DNA of 37,407 nt from Dehalococcoidia bacterium (GTDB taxonomy: Bacteria > Chloroflexota > Dehalococcoidia > GIF9 > AB-539-J10), in the NCBI GenBank assembly GCA_030605765.1, contig JAUWHP010000038.1, forward strand, positions 1 through 37,407. Reading direction: 5' to 3'. How positions within the stretch are numbered: the stretch's first letter is position 1; each line of letters starts with the position of its first letter. The position numbers were made by a program, and so were the translations under genes. The notes beneath the pieces were generated by a model that worked only from the letters and a program-made list of their open reading frames with translations, was not told the origin of the DNA and ran no database searches. Shown in pieces: positions 1 through 7,249 of the stretch.

Positions 1-177
1 AGGCTCTTTCTTCAGGGCACTGACTTTCAGAATAGAAAACCCTATGACATGCCCTTCTACGTCTACTTTCTCCATTACTTGATCGGAGTTCGTCTCTCGG
101 AAATAGCCTTCCTTCTGCTTAAACATTACCTCAAGGAAAGCTCCTTCAGTGTCATACCAGACCTTTACCCTTTCCAT
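1..177 (-). CDS. DUF2283 family protein, 3' end beyond window
   Basis: Not in the ORF track because it runs off the left edge. The minus strand reads from ATG at 177, giving 59 codons with no stop before base 1. It begins MERVKVWYDTEGAFLEV and continues with a central V-D-V-E-G-H-V-I-G-F-S-I-L segment, the beta-strand pattern I associate with DUF2283 (small proteins of roughly 60-80 residues with a V-x-Y-D-x-E-x-D/F-x-L-x-V start). A strong ribosome site GGAGGG lies just upstream. Its start overlaps the end of the upstream nuclease-like gene by 13 bp, so the two are translationally coupled. In small pairs of this kind the DUF2283 protein is plausibly the antitoxin; this role is inference. The C-terminus is missing, so total length is unknown. 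Confidence 0.7.
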   Translation of the reverse strand, partial: MERVKVWYDTEGAFLEVMFKQKEGYFRETNSDQVMEKVDVEGHVIGFSILKVSALKKEP

Positions 178-467
178 AGTATCCCTCCTCTTTCAATCTT
201 GCCAGTAAGATACGCAGTGGTAATAAAGGCGTTACCAACCTGGGGATATTTTACCACCACACAGAGATATTTATCCCCCACGATGGTTCCTTTATAAAGG
301 CGGTGGAATAGCCTGACAGCTCTGCCACTCTGTGACTGTATTATTACATCAGGTTCAAGTAGCGTCTCGGCAAGTTTGTCTTTTTGCTCTTTCATTTCAG
401 GGTGTTCTGAAAGGTGTGCTAAACGCTCTTGTGTAAGCCGAACCTCATTCCCCCAGATACCCCTCAA
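165..467 (-). CDS. BECR/PBECR-like nuclease-fold protein (possible toxin)
   Basis: A 100-residue protein starting at TTG (467); AAAGGAG lies about 9 nt upstream and decides the start. It has the pattern L-T-x-E-R-x-x-H-L-x-x-H-P-E-M near residues 11-25, then L-x-x-P-D-V-I, a strand with YLCVVVKY (about 68-75) and the ending ITTAYLTGKI...G-x-L-W. I recognise this as similar to the phage-Barnase-EndoU-Colicin-RelE (BECR-fold) small nuclease families, in which conserved His/Arg and the final T-A-Y segment form the active site. Family assignment is from memory of the pattern, not a search. It overlaps the DUF2283 gene downstream by 13 bp, so the two form an operon and probably a toxin-antitoxin-like pair. 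It could instead be a non-toxic phage-derived protein. Confidence 0.6.
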   Translation of the reverse strand: MRGIWGNEVRLTQERLAHLSEHPEMKEQKDKLAETLLEPDVIIQSQSGRAVRLFHRLYKGTIVGDKYLCVVVKYPQVGNAFITTAYLTGKIERGGILWKG

Positions 468-534
468 TACAAGGGTCTCCTTTTAGGTCGTAATATATAG
501 CATTCCAAAGACATTGCCCCCTATGTGGGTTTCA

Positions 535-987
535 TCATGCCTGCTCAAACGGATTAACTGCTTTTATCTCTTCAAATATGGCGAAATCTTGTTCATTCAC
601 AGTATAAATCGTGGTTACTCCGTTATCCAGCATAGTAGCTACTATCTGAGCATCGAAGAAGTCTAAAGCCTTAATTTGATAATGTTTAACCAGTTTTAAA
701 GTTAGTTTCAGGGTGCTCTTTTGGGGGTAGAGCTTCAGCACAGCATCCGCTGACAAAAACCTTTCAACCACATCGGCTGCTTCCTGTGGGGGCAGAGCTC
801 GTTCCAGTTTCCGAGGGTTAGTTATTACAGCGTAGAATTCACCCAACACTTGAGGGGAAAGGCAAACTCGAAGCTCTCCTTTGTTGATTATATCAAGTAT
901 AGCTCTAGCACCAGTGTAATATGGGCTCTTTTCATTGACGGCGTAAACCAGGATGTTGCTGTCGAGGAAAACAGGGCCGTCCATCAT
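535..987 (-). CDS. PIN-domain ribonuclease toxin (VapC-like)
   Basis: A 150-residue PIN domain. The four acidic active-site positions are visible: D9 in VFLDSNILVY, E50 in LGEFYAV, D109/D112 in LDFFDAQIVATM, and D134 in TVNEQDF. PIN toxins use these to bind Mg2+ and cleave RNA, typically tRNA or rRNA; the exact target cannot be read from sequence. The ATG overlaps the stop of the upstream HTH gene as ATGA, a classic toxin-antitoxin coupling. Two ATG codons in tandem open the ORF, so the true start may be either. The catalytic set appears intact, so the enzyme is probably active. Confidence 0.9.
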   Translation of the reverse strand: MMDGPVFLDSNILVYAVNEKSPYYTGARAILDIINKGELRVCLSPQVLGEFYAVITNPRKLERALPPQEAADVVERFLSADAVLKLYPQKSTLKLTLKLVKHYQIKALDFFDAQIVATMLDNGVTTIYTVNEQDFAIFEEIKAVNPFEQA

Positions 988-1262
988 AAGTCCTTATATA
1001 TTTCCCTGCGGCTCAAACTACCTTTAATCACACCGAGGTCATAACTAGGAAGGTCTAACACCCCGGTTTTCCTGGATGCTGCCTGACCTTCAGACACGAC
1101 TTCTCTCCTTAACCAATCATCAATCTGATGTCTATAGAAGCGGTAGCTTCTGTAGCCCATTTTGATTGCCGGGATTTCCCCCTTCCTGGCTTTGCGGAGA
1201 ACAGTCTCTCGATTTAGCCTGAGATATTCAGCAACTTCGTTAACAGTTAACAGTTTGTCCAT
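984..1262 (-). CDS. HTH (excisionase/MerR-type) antitoxin of PIN toxin
   Basis: A 92-residue protein with an N-terminal helix-turn-helix of the excisionase family: LLTVNEVAEYLRLNRETVLRKARKGEIP followed by R-S-Y-R-F-Y-R-x-x-I-D-D-W-L. The remaining 35 residues, including DLPSYDLGVIKG, look like an unstructured toxin-neutralising tail. It is the first gene of the pair and overlaps the PIN gene by 4 bp (ATGA). AAAGGAG sits 8 nt upstream of the ATG, and a near-consensus promoter lies 30-60 nt upstream, so it is probably autoregulated like other antitoxins (inference). It differs from the commoner AbrB- or RHH-type VapB. Confidence 0.85.
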   Translation of the reverse strand: MDKLLTVNEVAEYLRLNRETVLRKARKGEIPAIKMGYRSYRFYRHQIDDWLRREVVSEGQAASRKTGVLDLPSYDLGVIKGSLSRREIYKDL

Positions 1263-1292
1263 TACTCATGCTCCTTTTATTGCTCTATGAGG

Positions 1293-1321
1293 ATTATACT
1301 GGATTAATGTTGACTTATCAA
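1293..1321 (-). promoter_or_regulatory. Sigma-70-type promoter for the HTH-PIN pair
   Basis: On the minus strand TTGATA (1321-1316) and TATAAT (1298-1293) are separated by exactly 17 nt. The -10 box is a perfect consensus. The predicted transcript starts near 1286, about 24 nt before the ATG, which leaves room for the AAAGGAG site. Confidence 0.75.
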
Positions 1322-1390
1322 GCATTTACAGGACGATTAAAGGTAAAAGCCTGTCCGAGGACTTTTGGGCTGGAAGCTTCTTCGCCTGAT

Positions 1391-1978
1391 TCAAATAATC
1401 TCTCGTAGCCGGGCTATGTGGCTGTCGAACATCCCCCCGCAGGATTTCTCATGCTCGGCGATGAAAGCTTTCCATTGTGGGCTATTTTTGACGTTGGCCT
1501 CTATTGAACTTTCCACATCAACCTTCAAACCCTGTTTTATTACCTGTTGCGCTACTGCCTGGAGCTGGCCTTCCAGCGCGCTTTTGAGCTGCTCATACGT
1601 TTGTTCTTTGATTTGTGTGTATTCCTGGCATAGGGCTTCAACCGAATTCAGAGCTAGTTCTAAGGTAGAATATTTCCCCTCACCTTTCATCGTTTCTATG
1701 GCTAAAATAGCACTGCGGCGCTGGCCAAAATCTGCCTGGCTCATTTGCAAACGAAGTGTGTCTATCAACTTGCTCTGCGCTTCCTTTATGATAGATTCAT
1801 CGCTTTGTTCTTTGAGGGAGTTCAGCTCTTTCCATAAATCCTCTGAACTCATCTCGCCTTTGAAGTATTGGGAGAGCAAAGAGCCAAGCTTGCTTGATCG
1901 CCTTGCTCTCTCCTTTTCCTGTGGCGATAAATCGCCGATCCTGGCTAATCTTTCTCTTGCCAGCGGAGAAAGTTCCAT
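1391..1978 (-). CDS. Coiled-coil protein of unknown function downstream of fmdB
   Basis: About 195 residues, highly charged and almost entirely helical, with no Cys-rich, membrane or catalytic motif. It starts MELSPLARERLARIGDLS, has a basic R-R-S-S-K patch near residue 30, and long heptad-like Leu/Gln/Glu stretches over residues 40-170. The ORF track starts at 1984, but AGGAGG lies only 2 nt from that ATG and 8 nt from the ATG at 1978, so 1978 is preferred. It is the last gene of the mtnA-fmdB group, with a 26-nt gap after fmdB. I do not recognise a specific family. A structural or scaffold role is possible, but no function is assigned. Confidence 0.75.
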   Translation of the reverse strand: MELSPLARERLARIGDLSPQEKERARRSSKLGSLLSQYFKGEMSSEDLWKELNSLKEQSDESIIKEAQSKLIDTLRLQMSQADFGQRRSAILAIETMKGEGKYSTLELALNSVEALCQEYTQIKEQTYEQLKSALEGQLQAVAQQVIKQGLKVDVESSIEANVKNSPQWKAFIAEHEKSCGGMFDSHIARLREII

Positions 1979-2004
1979 GTTCATAACCTCCTGACAGTAT
2001 TTTC

Positions 2005-2214
2005 TTACTTTTTCTGCTCAGCACCCTTTGTCCTGAAAGGCGGCTTTGCTGGTACCTGCAGGTTGTAGCCAATCTTCGATGCGAAAGCGGATATCAGCCT
2101 TTCCCCTTGAGCACCGCAATCAGGGCAGAAGCCAGGTTTATCGAAATCACTCAGCGGCTTCTTAAGCTCAAATTCTCTTTCACATTTTGGACACCAATAC
2201 TCATATGTGGGCAT
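2005..2214 (-). CDS. FmdB-family zinc-ribbon protein
   Basis: A 69-residue protein that begins MPTYEYWCPKCEREFE, the hallmark of the FmdB (CxxC_CxxC) regulatory-type zinc ribbon. Two CxxC knuckles, C8/C11 and C30/C33, should bind one zinc ion. The C-terminal tail is basic and probably disordered. The ATG is 4 nt after the mtnA stop, with the G-rich mtnA end acting as its ribosome site. FmdB proteins were named from formamidase/amidase operons and have been proposed as regulators, but their biochemical role remains uncertain, and nothing here refines it. Confidence 0.9.
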   Translation of the reverse strand: MPTYEYWCPKCEREFELKKPLSDFDKPGFCPDCGAQGERLISAFASKIGYNLQVPAKPPFRTKGAEQKK

Positions 2215-2218
2215 CTCC

Positions 2219-3253
2219 TTACCCCCTCGCTATTTTCTTTAGCTCTTTTTCATACGGCTCTTTTATTATACCTCTTTCGGTGATGATAGTGCTTATGTAA
2301 TTATGAGGAGTTACATCGAAAGCAGGATTGGCCGCCTTCACCCCTTCCGGTGCAATGGGAATCCCCTGAATATGAGTTACCTCCCGAGGATTTCGCTCCT
2401 CTATAGGAACCCTATCCCCTGAAGATAGAGAAAAATCAATGGTGCTGCTCGGGGCAGCGACATAAAATGGGATATTGTTTTCTTTAGCCAGAACGGCCAG
2501 GGCATAGGTGCCAATCTTGTTGACCACATCGCCGTTGGTGGCAATCCTATCAGCTCCGACAATGACGCAGTCTACTTTCCCCTGGTGCATAAAATAGCCA
2601 GCCATAGAGTCGGTGATTAAGGTCACTGGAATGTTTTCCTGCCTGAGTTCCCAGGTCGTGAGCCTGGCCCCCTGAAGAAGGGGGCGCGTCTCCGTGGCGA
2701 TAACGCTCACTCCCTTTCCCTGCTCCTTAGCGGCTTTAATTACACCCAGTGCAGTGCCGTAGCCAGCGGTGGCTAAAGGGCCAGCGTTGCAATGAGTAAG
2801 GATGGTAAAGCCATCCTTGATAAGCTCTGCTCCTACCTGGCTGAGGCGCCTGCTGGCTTCCATTTCTTCCTGGTGAATTCGCTTCGCTTCATTAATAAGG
2901 ATCTCCTTCATTTCAGTAATGGTACTACCTGTGGCAGTTATTTTCCTCATCCTGCCAATAGCCTTGAAGAGGTTAATAGCAGTAGGCCTGGAGGCGGAGA
3001 AGGCCTGCAAAATCTGCTCAAACTGGCTGAAAAACTCTGCTTTACTGCTCGATTCTATACCCTGCGCCCCCAGAGCTATGCCATAGGCGGCAGCAACTCC
3101 AATAGCTGGCGCCCCTCGAACCCTCATCTCTTTGATAGCTAAGACTACGTCACGATAATTAGCCAGGTTCATAAAGCTTTGCTCCTGGGGAAGCTTTGTC
3201 TGGTCTAATATTCTTAGCCTATCACCAAGCCAGTATATTGCTTTCGGTTCCAT
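2219..3253 (-). CDS. mtnA: S-methyl-5-thioribose-1-phosphate isomerase
   Basis: Converts 5-methylthioribose-1-phosphate to 5-methylthioribulose-1-phosphate in methionine salvage, in the cytosol. The protein belongs to the aldose-1-phosphate isomerase/eIF2B-related family. Visible motifs are MRVRGAPAIGVAAAYG near residues 45-60, THCNAGPLATAGYGTALG with the catalytic Cys, and CVIVGADRIATNGDVVNKIG with the catalytic Asp. The ORF track begins at a TTG (3265), but family members start with a short lead into I-Y-W-x-G-D-R-L-x-x-L-D-Q-T, so the ATG at 3253 (344 residues) is preferred. No other methionine-salvage gene is in the window; the enzyme heads an operon with fmdB and the coiled-coil gene. 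Confidence 0.95.
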   Translation of the reverse strand: MEPKAIYWLGDRLRILDQTKLPQEQSFMNLANYRDVVLAIKEMRVRGAPAIGVAAAYGIALGAQGIESSSKAEFFSQFEQILQAFSASRPTAINLFKAIGRMRKITATGSTITEMKEILINEAKRIHQEEMEASRRLSQVGAELIKDGFTILTHCNAGPLATAGYGTALGVIKAAKEQGKGVSVIATETRPLLQGARLTTWELRQENIPVTLITDSMAGYFMHQGKVDCVIVGADRIATNGDVVNKIGTYALAVLAKENNIPFYVAAPSSTIDFSLSSGDRVPIEERNPREVTHIQGIPIAPEGVKAANPAFDVTPHNYISTIITERGIIKEPYEKELKKIARG

Positions 3254-3273
3254 TGCCAATTTCAAATCTTATC

Positions 3274-3301
3274 AATATAATAGAGGAAATCTGGGAGTAA
3301 A
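3274..3301 (-). promoter_or_regulatory. Candidate promoter for mtnA
   Basis: TTTACT (3301-3296) and TATATT (3279-3274) on the minus strand with a 16-nt spacer. Predicted start near 3267, about 14 nt before the ATG. Match is moderate. Confidence 0.4.
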
Positions 3302-3351
3302 GAAAACAAGCGGAAGGCCGTATTACCAGTTTAAGGAGCGAGCATCTGTAA

Positions 3352-3379
3352 TTGCAAGAGCTTGCAGAGCAAATAACAT
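3352..3379 (+). promoter_or_regulatory. Candidate promoter for the FAD oxidoreductase
   Basis: TTGCAA (3352-3357) and TAACAT (3374-3379) with a 16-nt spacer. The -35 box lies inside a small palindrome, TGCAAG-AG-CTTGCA, that could be an operator. Predicted leader about 12 nt. The match is moderate and unproven. Confidence 0.35.
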
Positions 3380-3397
3380 AAACGGAATGGAAATAAA

Positions 3398-4750
3398 ATG
3401 AAGGTTTGCATAGTAGGTGGCGGGGGAGGCGCAAATAATGCCGCCAATGTTATTCGCCGTTTGGATAAAGAGGCTCAAATCGATATATTTGACAAACGCA
3501 GTGAGATAGGACATGAGCCATGTGAAATCCCCTACGTACTAAGCGGGTTTCTTCCCTCCTGGCAGGATAGCTTTGTGTTCAGGCCGAAATTCTACAACGA
3601 AAGAAATATCAACGTTCACCTGAACACAGAGGTTACCGATATCATTAGAGAGGAAAAACGCCTGATAGCCGGTGGAGAAAGCTACAGTTACGATAAAGCG
3701 ATCTTAGATTTGGGCTCTATCCCCATTATCCCTCCTGTACAGGGCCTGGATGGCCGCAATGAATTCGTTTTGGACACCAGCCTGAGCACCGCCAGAACTC
3801 TGGAGAAAGCCATCCCCAGATATTCCAGCGCAGCCATTGTGGGCGTGGGACAAATTGCTCTGGACCTGGCTGAAGTTCTGCAAGCAAGAAATTATGACAG
3901 GATATATCTTATAGGCAGGGCAGACCGTGTCCTCCGGGCATATCTGGATAAAGATATGGCGGAAATCGTTAAGGCGAGGATAGAACAAAGAGGTATCGAC
4001 CTGATTTTGTCGGCGCAAATCAACAGCATAAAGAGTCGTAAGGGCAAGAAGGTCATATCCCTGCCAGAACGAGAGCTAGAGGTGGACTTAGCCTTGTTCG
4101 CTACCGGTTCCAAGCCCAATGTAGAGCTGGCCAAGAAAGCGGGCATCAAGGTAAGCGAATCAGGGGCCATCGCCGTGAACGAATACCTCCAAAGCAGCGA
4201 CCCAAGTATTTATGCTATAGGGGATTGCATGGAGAATTGGGATAGAATAGCGGGTAGCAAAAGGATCTACCAAACAGCAACTTCTGGAGCAACAACAGGG
4301 AGAATAGCAGCGACAAATCTAGTTCTGGGCAACATTCTTCCCCACCAGGGCACTGTGATGGCCCTGGTTACCGAAGTTTTCGGCTATGAGGTAGGCACGG
4401 TGGGATTCACTGAAACTCACGCCCGAAAACAAGGCTTGGATATCGTCTGTAGCATAACGAGGACTGCCACGCGGCGGCGCTCATATGGAGGTAAACCTAT
4501 CCACATCAAACTTATTGCCGACCACAAGGCTCAATACCTGGTTGGAGCACAAATCATTTCGGAAGAAATGGTGGCAGGGAAAATCGACAGGCTCGCTCTT
4601 GCCATAGCGGAGAAAATACCAGTTCAAAAACTGGCTGTGATTGATACCTGTTATTCCCCCACGGTTGGCTCAGCATACGAGTCAACAGTAATGGCACTGG
4701 ATCAATTAATACCGCAGCTCAGGGAAAAAGGATATGTTGCTAGGTCTTGA
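3398..4750 (+). CDS. FAD-dependent NAD(P)-linked oxidoreductase (NADH oxidase/CoA-disulfide reductase-like)
   Basis: A 450-residue class of pyridine nucleotide-disulfide oxidoreductase. The N-terminal FAD-binding loop is MKVCIVGGGGG, a second Rossmann loop SAAIVGVGQIALDLAEV (about 143-160) binds NAD(P)H, and IYAIGDCME is the second FAD contact. C42 in EPCEIPYVLSG matches the single redox Cys of CoA-disulfide reductases and NADH oxidases. The C-terminal dimerisation domain ends with CYSPTVGSAYE. In anaerobes such proteins often neighbour aldehyde:ferredoxin oxidoreductases. Here AOR follows 72 nt downstream on the same strand, so it may pass electrons between NAD(P)H and that enzyme's pathway (inference). 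The ribosome site is weak. The substrate (oxygen, CoA-disulfide, polysulfide or another acceptor) cannot be decided from sequence. Confidence 0.85.
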   Translation: MKVCIVGGGGGANNAANVIRRLDKEAQIDIFDKRSEIGHEPCEIPYVLSGFLPSWQDSFVFRPKFYNERNINVHLNTEVTDIIREEKRLIAGGESYSYDKAILDLGSIPIIPPVQGLDGRNEFVLDTSLSTARTLEKAIPRYSSAAIVGVGQIALDLAEVLQARNYDRIYLIGRADRVLRAYLDKDMAEIVKARIEQRGIDLILSAQINSIKSRKGKKVISLPERELEVDLALFATGSKPNVELAKKAGIKVSESGAIAVNEYLQSSDPSIYAIGDCMENWDRIAGSKRIYQTATSGATTGRIAATNLVLGNILPHQGTVMALVTEVFGYEVGTVGFTETHARKQGLDIVCSITRTATRRRSYGGKPIHIKLIADHKAQYLVGAQIISEEMVAGKIDRLALAIAEKIPVQKLAVIDTCYSPTVGSAYESTVMALDQLIPQLREKGYVARS

Positions 4751-4776
4751 CGGTTATGGCGGCTTACAGTTATCAT
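4747..4776 (+). promoter_or_regulatory. Sigma-70-type promoter for the AOR gene
   Basis: TTGACG (4747-4752) overlaps the stop codon of the upstream gene; TATCAT (4771-4776) follows after 18 nt. The predicted start near 4783 leaves a 40-nt leader containing AAAGGAGG, so AOR can probably be transcribed separately from the FAD gene. Confidence 0.55.
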
Positions 4777-4822
4777 TGCTTAGCAGCGGAGAGTTGCAAA
4801 TGTTTAGAAAAGGAGGCGTTCT

Positions 4823-6667
4823 ATGCAAGGTATATGGAATAAGGTACTACGTGTAGATTTAAGCAAAAGAACTACACGTGCGGAGGAACTTCCAGAAAGT
4901 TTTTATATGGACTTCATCGGTGGTGATGGGCTGGCGGGGAAAATAATATATGACGAAGTAGGGGCAGATGTTGAACCTTTGGAACCCGAAAACCGGGTTA
5001 TCTTTGCCGTTGGCCCATTTCAAGGAACTGGAATACCGGGAGATGCAAAGTTTTGCATCTCAACTAAATCTCCCCTTACCAGAACTTACGCTAACACTTT
5101 GGCGGGAGCGAACTGGGGGCCCACCTTTAAGAAGACAGGATATGATGCACTGATAGTTCAAGGTAAGGCAGATACTCCAGTATATCTGTGGATTAATGAT
5201 GGAGCTGCGGAAATACGTGACGGGCGCAAGTTCTGGGGAATGGACACATCTGAGATTGTTGAAGCTCTTAAAGAGGATGTTGGTGAAAAACGAGCTTCGG
5301 TGGTAACTATAGGCCCGGCTGGAGAAAAACTAGTTGCCATAGCTTGTGTCGTAGCAGATGGACACAGTTTCGCCGGGAGATGTGGTGTAGGAGCGGTAAT
5401 GGGCTCAAAAAACCTTAAAGCGGTTGTTGTACATGGAACAAAATCCACTCCTATAGCAGACCCCGATGGATTTACCAAGCTGCGGAAGGAGTTAGTACAA
5501 AAAGTTTCAAAGCAGGGTGAGGGTATGCGGCAGTATGGCACGCCAGACCTTGCTGACTATCATTCACATGGGAATATACCTATAAAATATTGGTCCCAGG
5601 ATTCTTTTGAGGAAGGAGCCAAGAACCTTAGCCAACCGCTCTACAATGAGGTTCTAAAAGCCAAGCCGCTACCCTGTTTACACTGCCCGGTGGGTTGCCA
5701 CCGCCATGTTAAGGTTGAAGAACCTGAAAAGTATATCTTTGAGGGAGCTGGACCAGAGTATGAGGCAGTGGGAATGCTTGGCATGTCGAATTTGGTTAGT
5801 GATCTAAAGGCTGTAGCCAAAGCCAATGACTATTGCAATAGAATCGGAATAGATTGTATATCAGCGGGCGCAGCCATAGGTTTTGCTATAGAGTGCTATG
5901 AGCGCGGCTTGATTACGAAAGAAGATACAAAGGGACTGGAGCTCAGGTGGGGAGACGGAGATCTCCAAATAGAGCTGGTTAAACAGATAGGTTTGAGGGA
6001 AGGATTTGGAGCTCTGTTTGCCGAAGGGGCTTTTGAAGCGGCCAAAAAGATTGGAAAGGGAGCAGAGGAAATAGTTGTTCAGGTCAGGGGTTTGGATTTC
6101 CCATGCCACGATCCTCGCATTTCCTGGAGCATGGCGGCAAATTATGCTACATGTACCCGTGGAGCATGCCATTGTAAGGGACTTCCAGGCGATGTGGAGT
6201 TTGGCTTGTACACGGTGCCAGAGCTCGGCTTTCCTGAGAAGACTGAATTTTTCGACCCCCAGGACAAGGCGTACTTGGCCGCTAAATGCCAGGACTTTTC
6301 TACTTTACTGAATTCAATTTCCTTGTGTATGTTCATGACCTACTGTGGAATGACGTTGACCGATATACTGAATGCCTTTAATACAATAACTGGATTGCAT
6401 TGGTCAATAGAACAGCTAATAAAGGTGGGTGAACGTAGCTTCAATCTGCAAAGGCTCATAAATATCAGGGATGGCAAAGGCAGAGAATACGATAGAATGC
6501 CCAAACGTATGTTTGAGCCGGCAAAAAGCGGTTTTCGTCAGGGTAAGGTTCCACCGTTTGGTGCATTAATGGATGATTATTATAAGCTTCGAGAATGGGA
6601 TAAGAAAACAGGTGTTCCGCAGAGAGAAAAACTTGCTGAGCTTGGCATGAGTGAATTGTCTTCATAG
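4823..6667 (+). CDS. aor: Tungsten-dependent aldehyde:ferredoxin oxidoreductase
   Basis: A 614-residue AOR, the usual family length. These cytosolic enzymes oxidise aldehydes to carboxylic acids (or the reverse) with ferredoxin, using a tungsto-bispyranopterin and a [4Fe-4S] cluster. The N-terminal start IWNKVLRVDLSKR and GGDGLAGKI..DEV are typical of the pterin-binding domain. The cluster ligands are C285, C288 and C292 (CLHCPVGC), with the fourth probably C502 (SISLCMF). TRGACHCKGLPGD and CGMTLTDILNAFNTITG match domain 2/3 motifs. A strong AAGGAGG site precedes the ATG. Which subfamily (general aldehyde, formaldehyde or glyceraldehyde-3-phosphate) is not clear. The FAD oxidoreductase upstream may be its redox partner. 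Confidence 0.95.
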   Translation: MQGIWNKVLRVDLSKRTTRAEELPESFYMDFIGGDGLAGKIIYDEVGADVEPLEPENRVIFAVGPFQGTGIPGDAKFCISTKSPLTRTYANTLAGANWGPTFKKTGYDALIVQGKADTPVYLWINDGAAEIRDGRKFWGMDTSEIVEALKEDVGEKRASVVTIGPAGEKLVAIACVVADGHSFAGRCGVGAVMGSKNLKAVVVHGTKSTPIADPDGFTKLRKELVQKVSKQGEGMRQYGTPDLADYHSHGNIPIKYWSQDSFEEGAKNLSQPLYNEVLKAKPLPCLHCPVGCHRHVKVEEPEKYIFEGAGPEYEAVGMLGMSNLVSDLKAVAKANDYCNRIGIDCISAGAAIGFAIECYERGLITKEDTKGLELRWGDGDLQIELVKQIGLREGFGALFAEGAFEAAKKIGKGAEEIVVQVRGLDFPCHDPRISWSMAANYATCTRGACHCKGLPGDVEFGLYTVPELGFPEKTEFFDPQDKAYLAAKCQDFSTLLNSISLCMFMTYCGMTLTDILNAFNTITGLHWSIEQLIKVGERSFNLQRLINIRDGKGREYDRMPKRMFEPAKSGFRQGKVPPFGALMDDYYKLREWDKKTGVPQREKLAELGMSELSS

Positions 6668-6708
6668 TGAGGAAACGATATAGCGGAAAGGGGTTTCAGG
6701 CAACCCGG

Positions 6709-6732
6709 TTAACAAATCTTGAGATTTGTTAA
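6709..6732. repeat. Perfect hairpin, 10-bp arms, 4-nt loop
   Basis: TTAACAAATC-TTGA-GATTTGTTAA, 42 nt after the AOR stop. It is AT-rich and not followed by a T-run on either strand, so a weak terminator, an operator or a mobile-element end are all possible. Confidence 0.6.
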
Positions 6733-6751
6733 AAGAGATTGGAACGAGCAT

Positions 6752-6856
6752 TCACCATCCTTTCTGCAATCTGAATTCAAGCGCCTCACTCCCTCTCAGA
6801 AATTGTCTGACCTGTTCTATTGTTTGTAGATTCCTATCGTTCATGATCGGTTGCAT
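6752..6856 (-). pseudogene. Fragment of a transposase/integrase N-terminus
   Basis: Minus-strand 34-codon reading frame, too short for the ORF track. It contains MNDRNLQTIEQVRQFLRGSE, a pattern I recall from the N-terminus of a widespread DDE integrase-type transposase family, in which it is followed by an E-x-x-x-K-D-x-R-Y-x-W-I-x-x-T segment. Here the frame meets a stop after only LQKGW and no downstream transposase sequence is visible. It is therefore a remnant of a decayed insertion sequence. The assignment rests on about 25 residues and memory of the family. Confidence 0.45.
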
Positions 6857-7004
6857 GCCCCAATCATAAACCAGTTGCCTCTCCTCTCAGGCTCAGCTTG
6901 TATTGGAAGAGACTATCCCTTCCCGCATTAGCCAATATAATATATAATTACCGTATTCATCTTGTAGTAAGCGGTATTTTCCAGGCCGGGAGAAGTATGA
7001 TGCT

Positions 7005-7196
7005 ATGATACCAATGACAATAAATTGGGGTGAGGCAAGTTCACTAGCAGGAAAAGGGGTCGGCACTGTTTTTCTCGTATTAATCATCCTCGCTGCGCTA
7101 ACCTGGCTGCTAGGATTCGCATTTCAAAGGGTTAAGAGGGGAAAGGAAAAAGCTAATCCAGCGGCTAAAATAGAAGAAACCAGGGCGAAAAGATAG
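7005..7196 (+). CDS. OadG-like gamma subunit of sodium-pumping decarboxylase
   Basis: A 63-residue single-pass membrane protein: short N-terminus, one hydrophobic helix (about residues 18-40, VGTVFLVLIILAALTWLLG), then a basic, Lys/Ala-rich cytoplasmic tail. This is the architecture of the gamma subunit of Na+-translocating oxaloacetate/methylmalonyl-CoA/glutaconyl-CoA decarboxylases, which anchors and assembles the complex. GGGAGAAG sits about 10 nt before the ATG at 7005; ATG at 7014 is too far from it. The beta-subunit gene follows 53 nt downstream, which supports the call. Small size and low conservation limit certainty. Confidence 0.65.
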   Translation: MIPMTINWGEASSLAGKGVGTVFLVLIILAALTWLLGFAFQRVKRGKEKANPAAKIEETRAKR

Positions 7197-7249
7197 ATGA
7201 AACCTTTCGCTGTTACGGGGCTATACTCAAGGCAATTTGGAGGCTAATC

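Larger units (their letters stand above)
6668..7004. other. 337-nt gap between AOR and the decarboxylase subunits
   Basis: Holds a 10-bp perfect hairpin (6709-6732), a short minus-strand remnant resembling a transposase N-terminus (6752-6856), and an AT-rich stretch AATATAATATATAATTA (about 6933-6950) that contains TATAAT-like boxes but no convincing -35 partner. No intact gene is supported. The minus-strand ORF 6893-7087 of the track lies across the downstream gene and is not credible. Confidence 0.6.

Noticed and set aside
1-1262. Left end as part of a defence island
   Set aside because: Only two small toxin-antitoxin-like pairs are present, followed by housekeeping genes; no restriction, phage-defence effector or CRISPR gene.
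1365-1994. 209-residue plus-strand ORF
   Set aside because: Lies opposite the coiled-coil gene, which has a good ribosome site and fits its operon; the plus frame is Ser/Cys/Leu-rich with no recognisable domain.
2005-2214. Zinc-ribbon protein as a Trm112 partner of the Trm9-like enzyme
   Set aside because: Its MPTYEY-CxxC start is that of FmdB, and it is in the distant mtnA operon.
6893-7087. 64-residue minus-strand ORF
   Set aside because: Overlaps the gamma-subunit-like gene, has no ribosome site and no family pattern.
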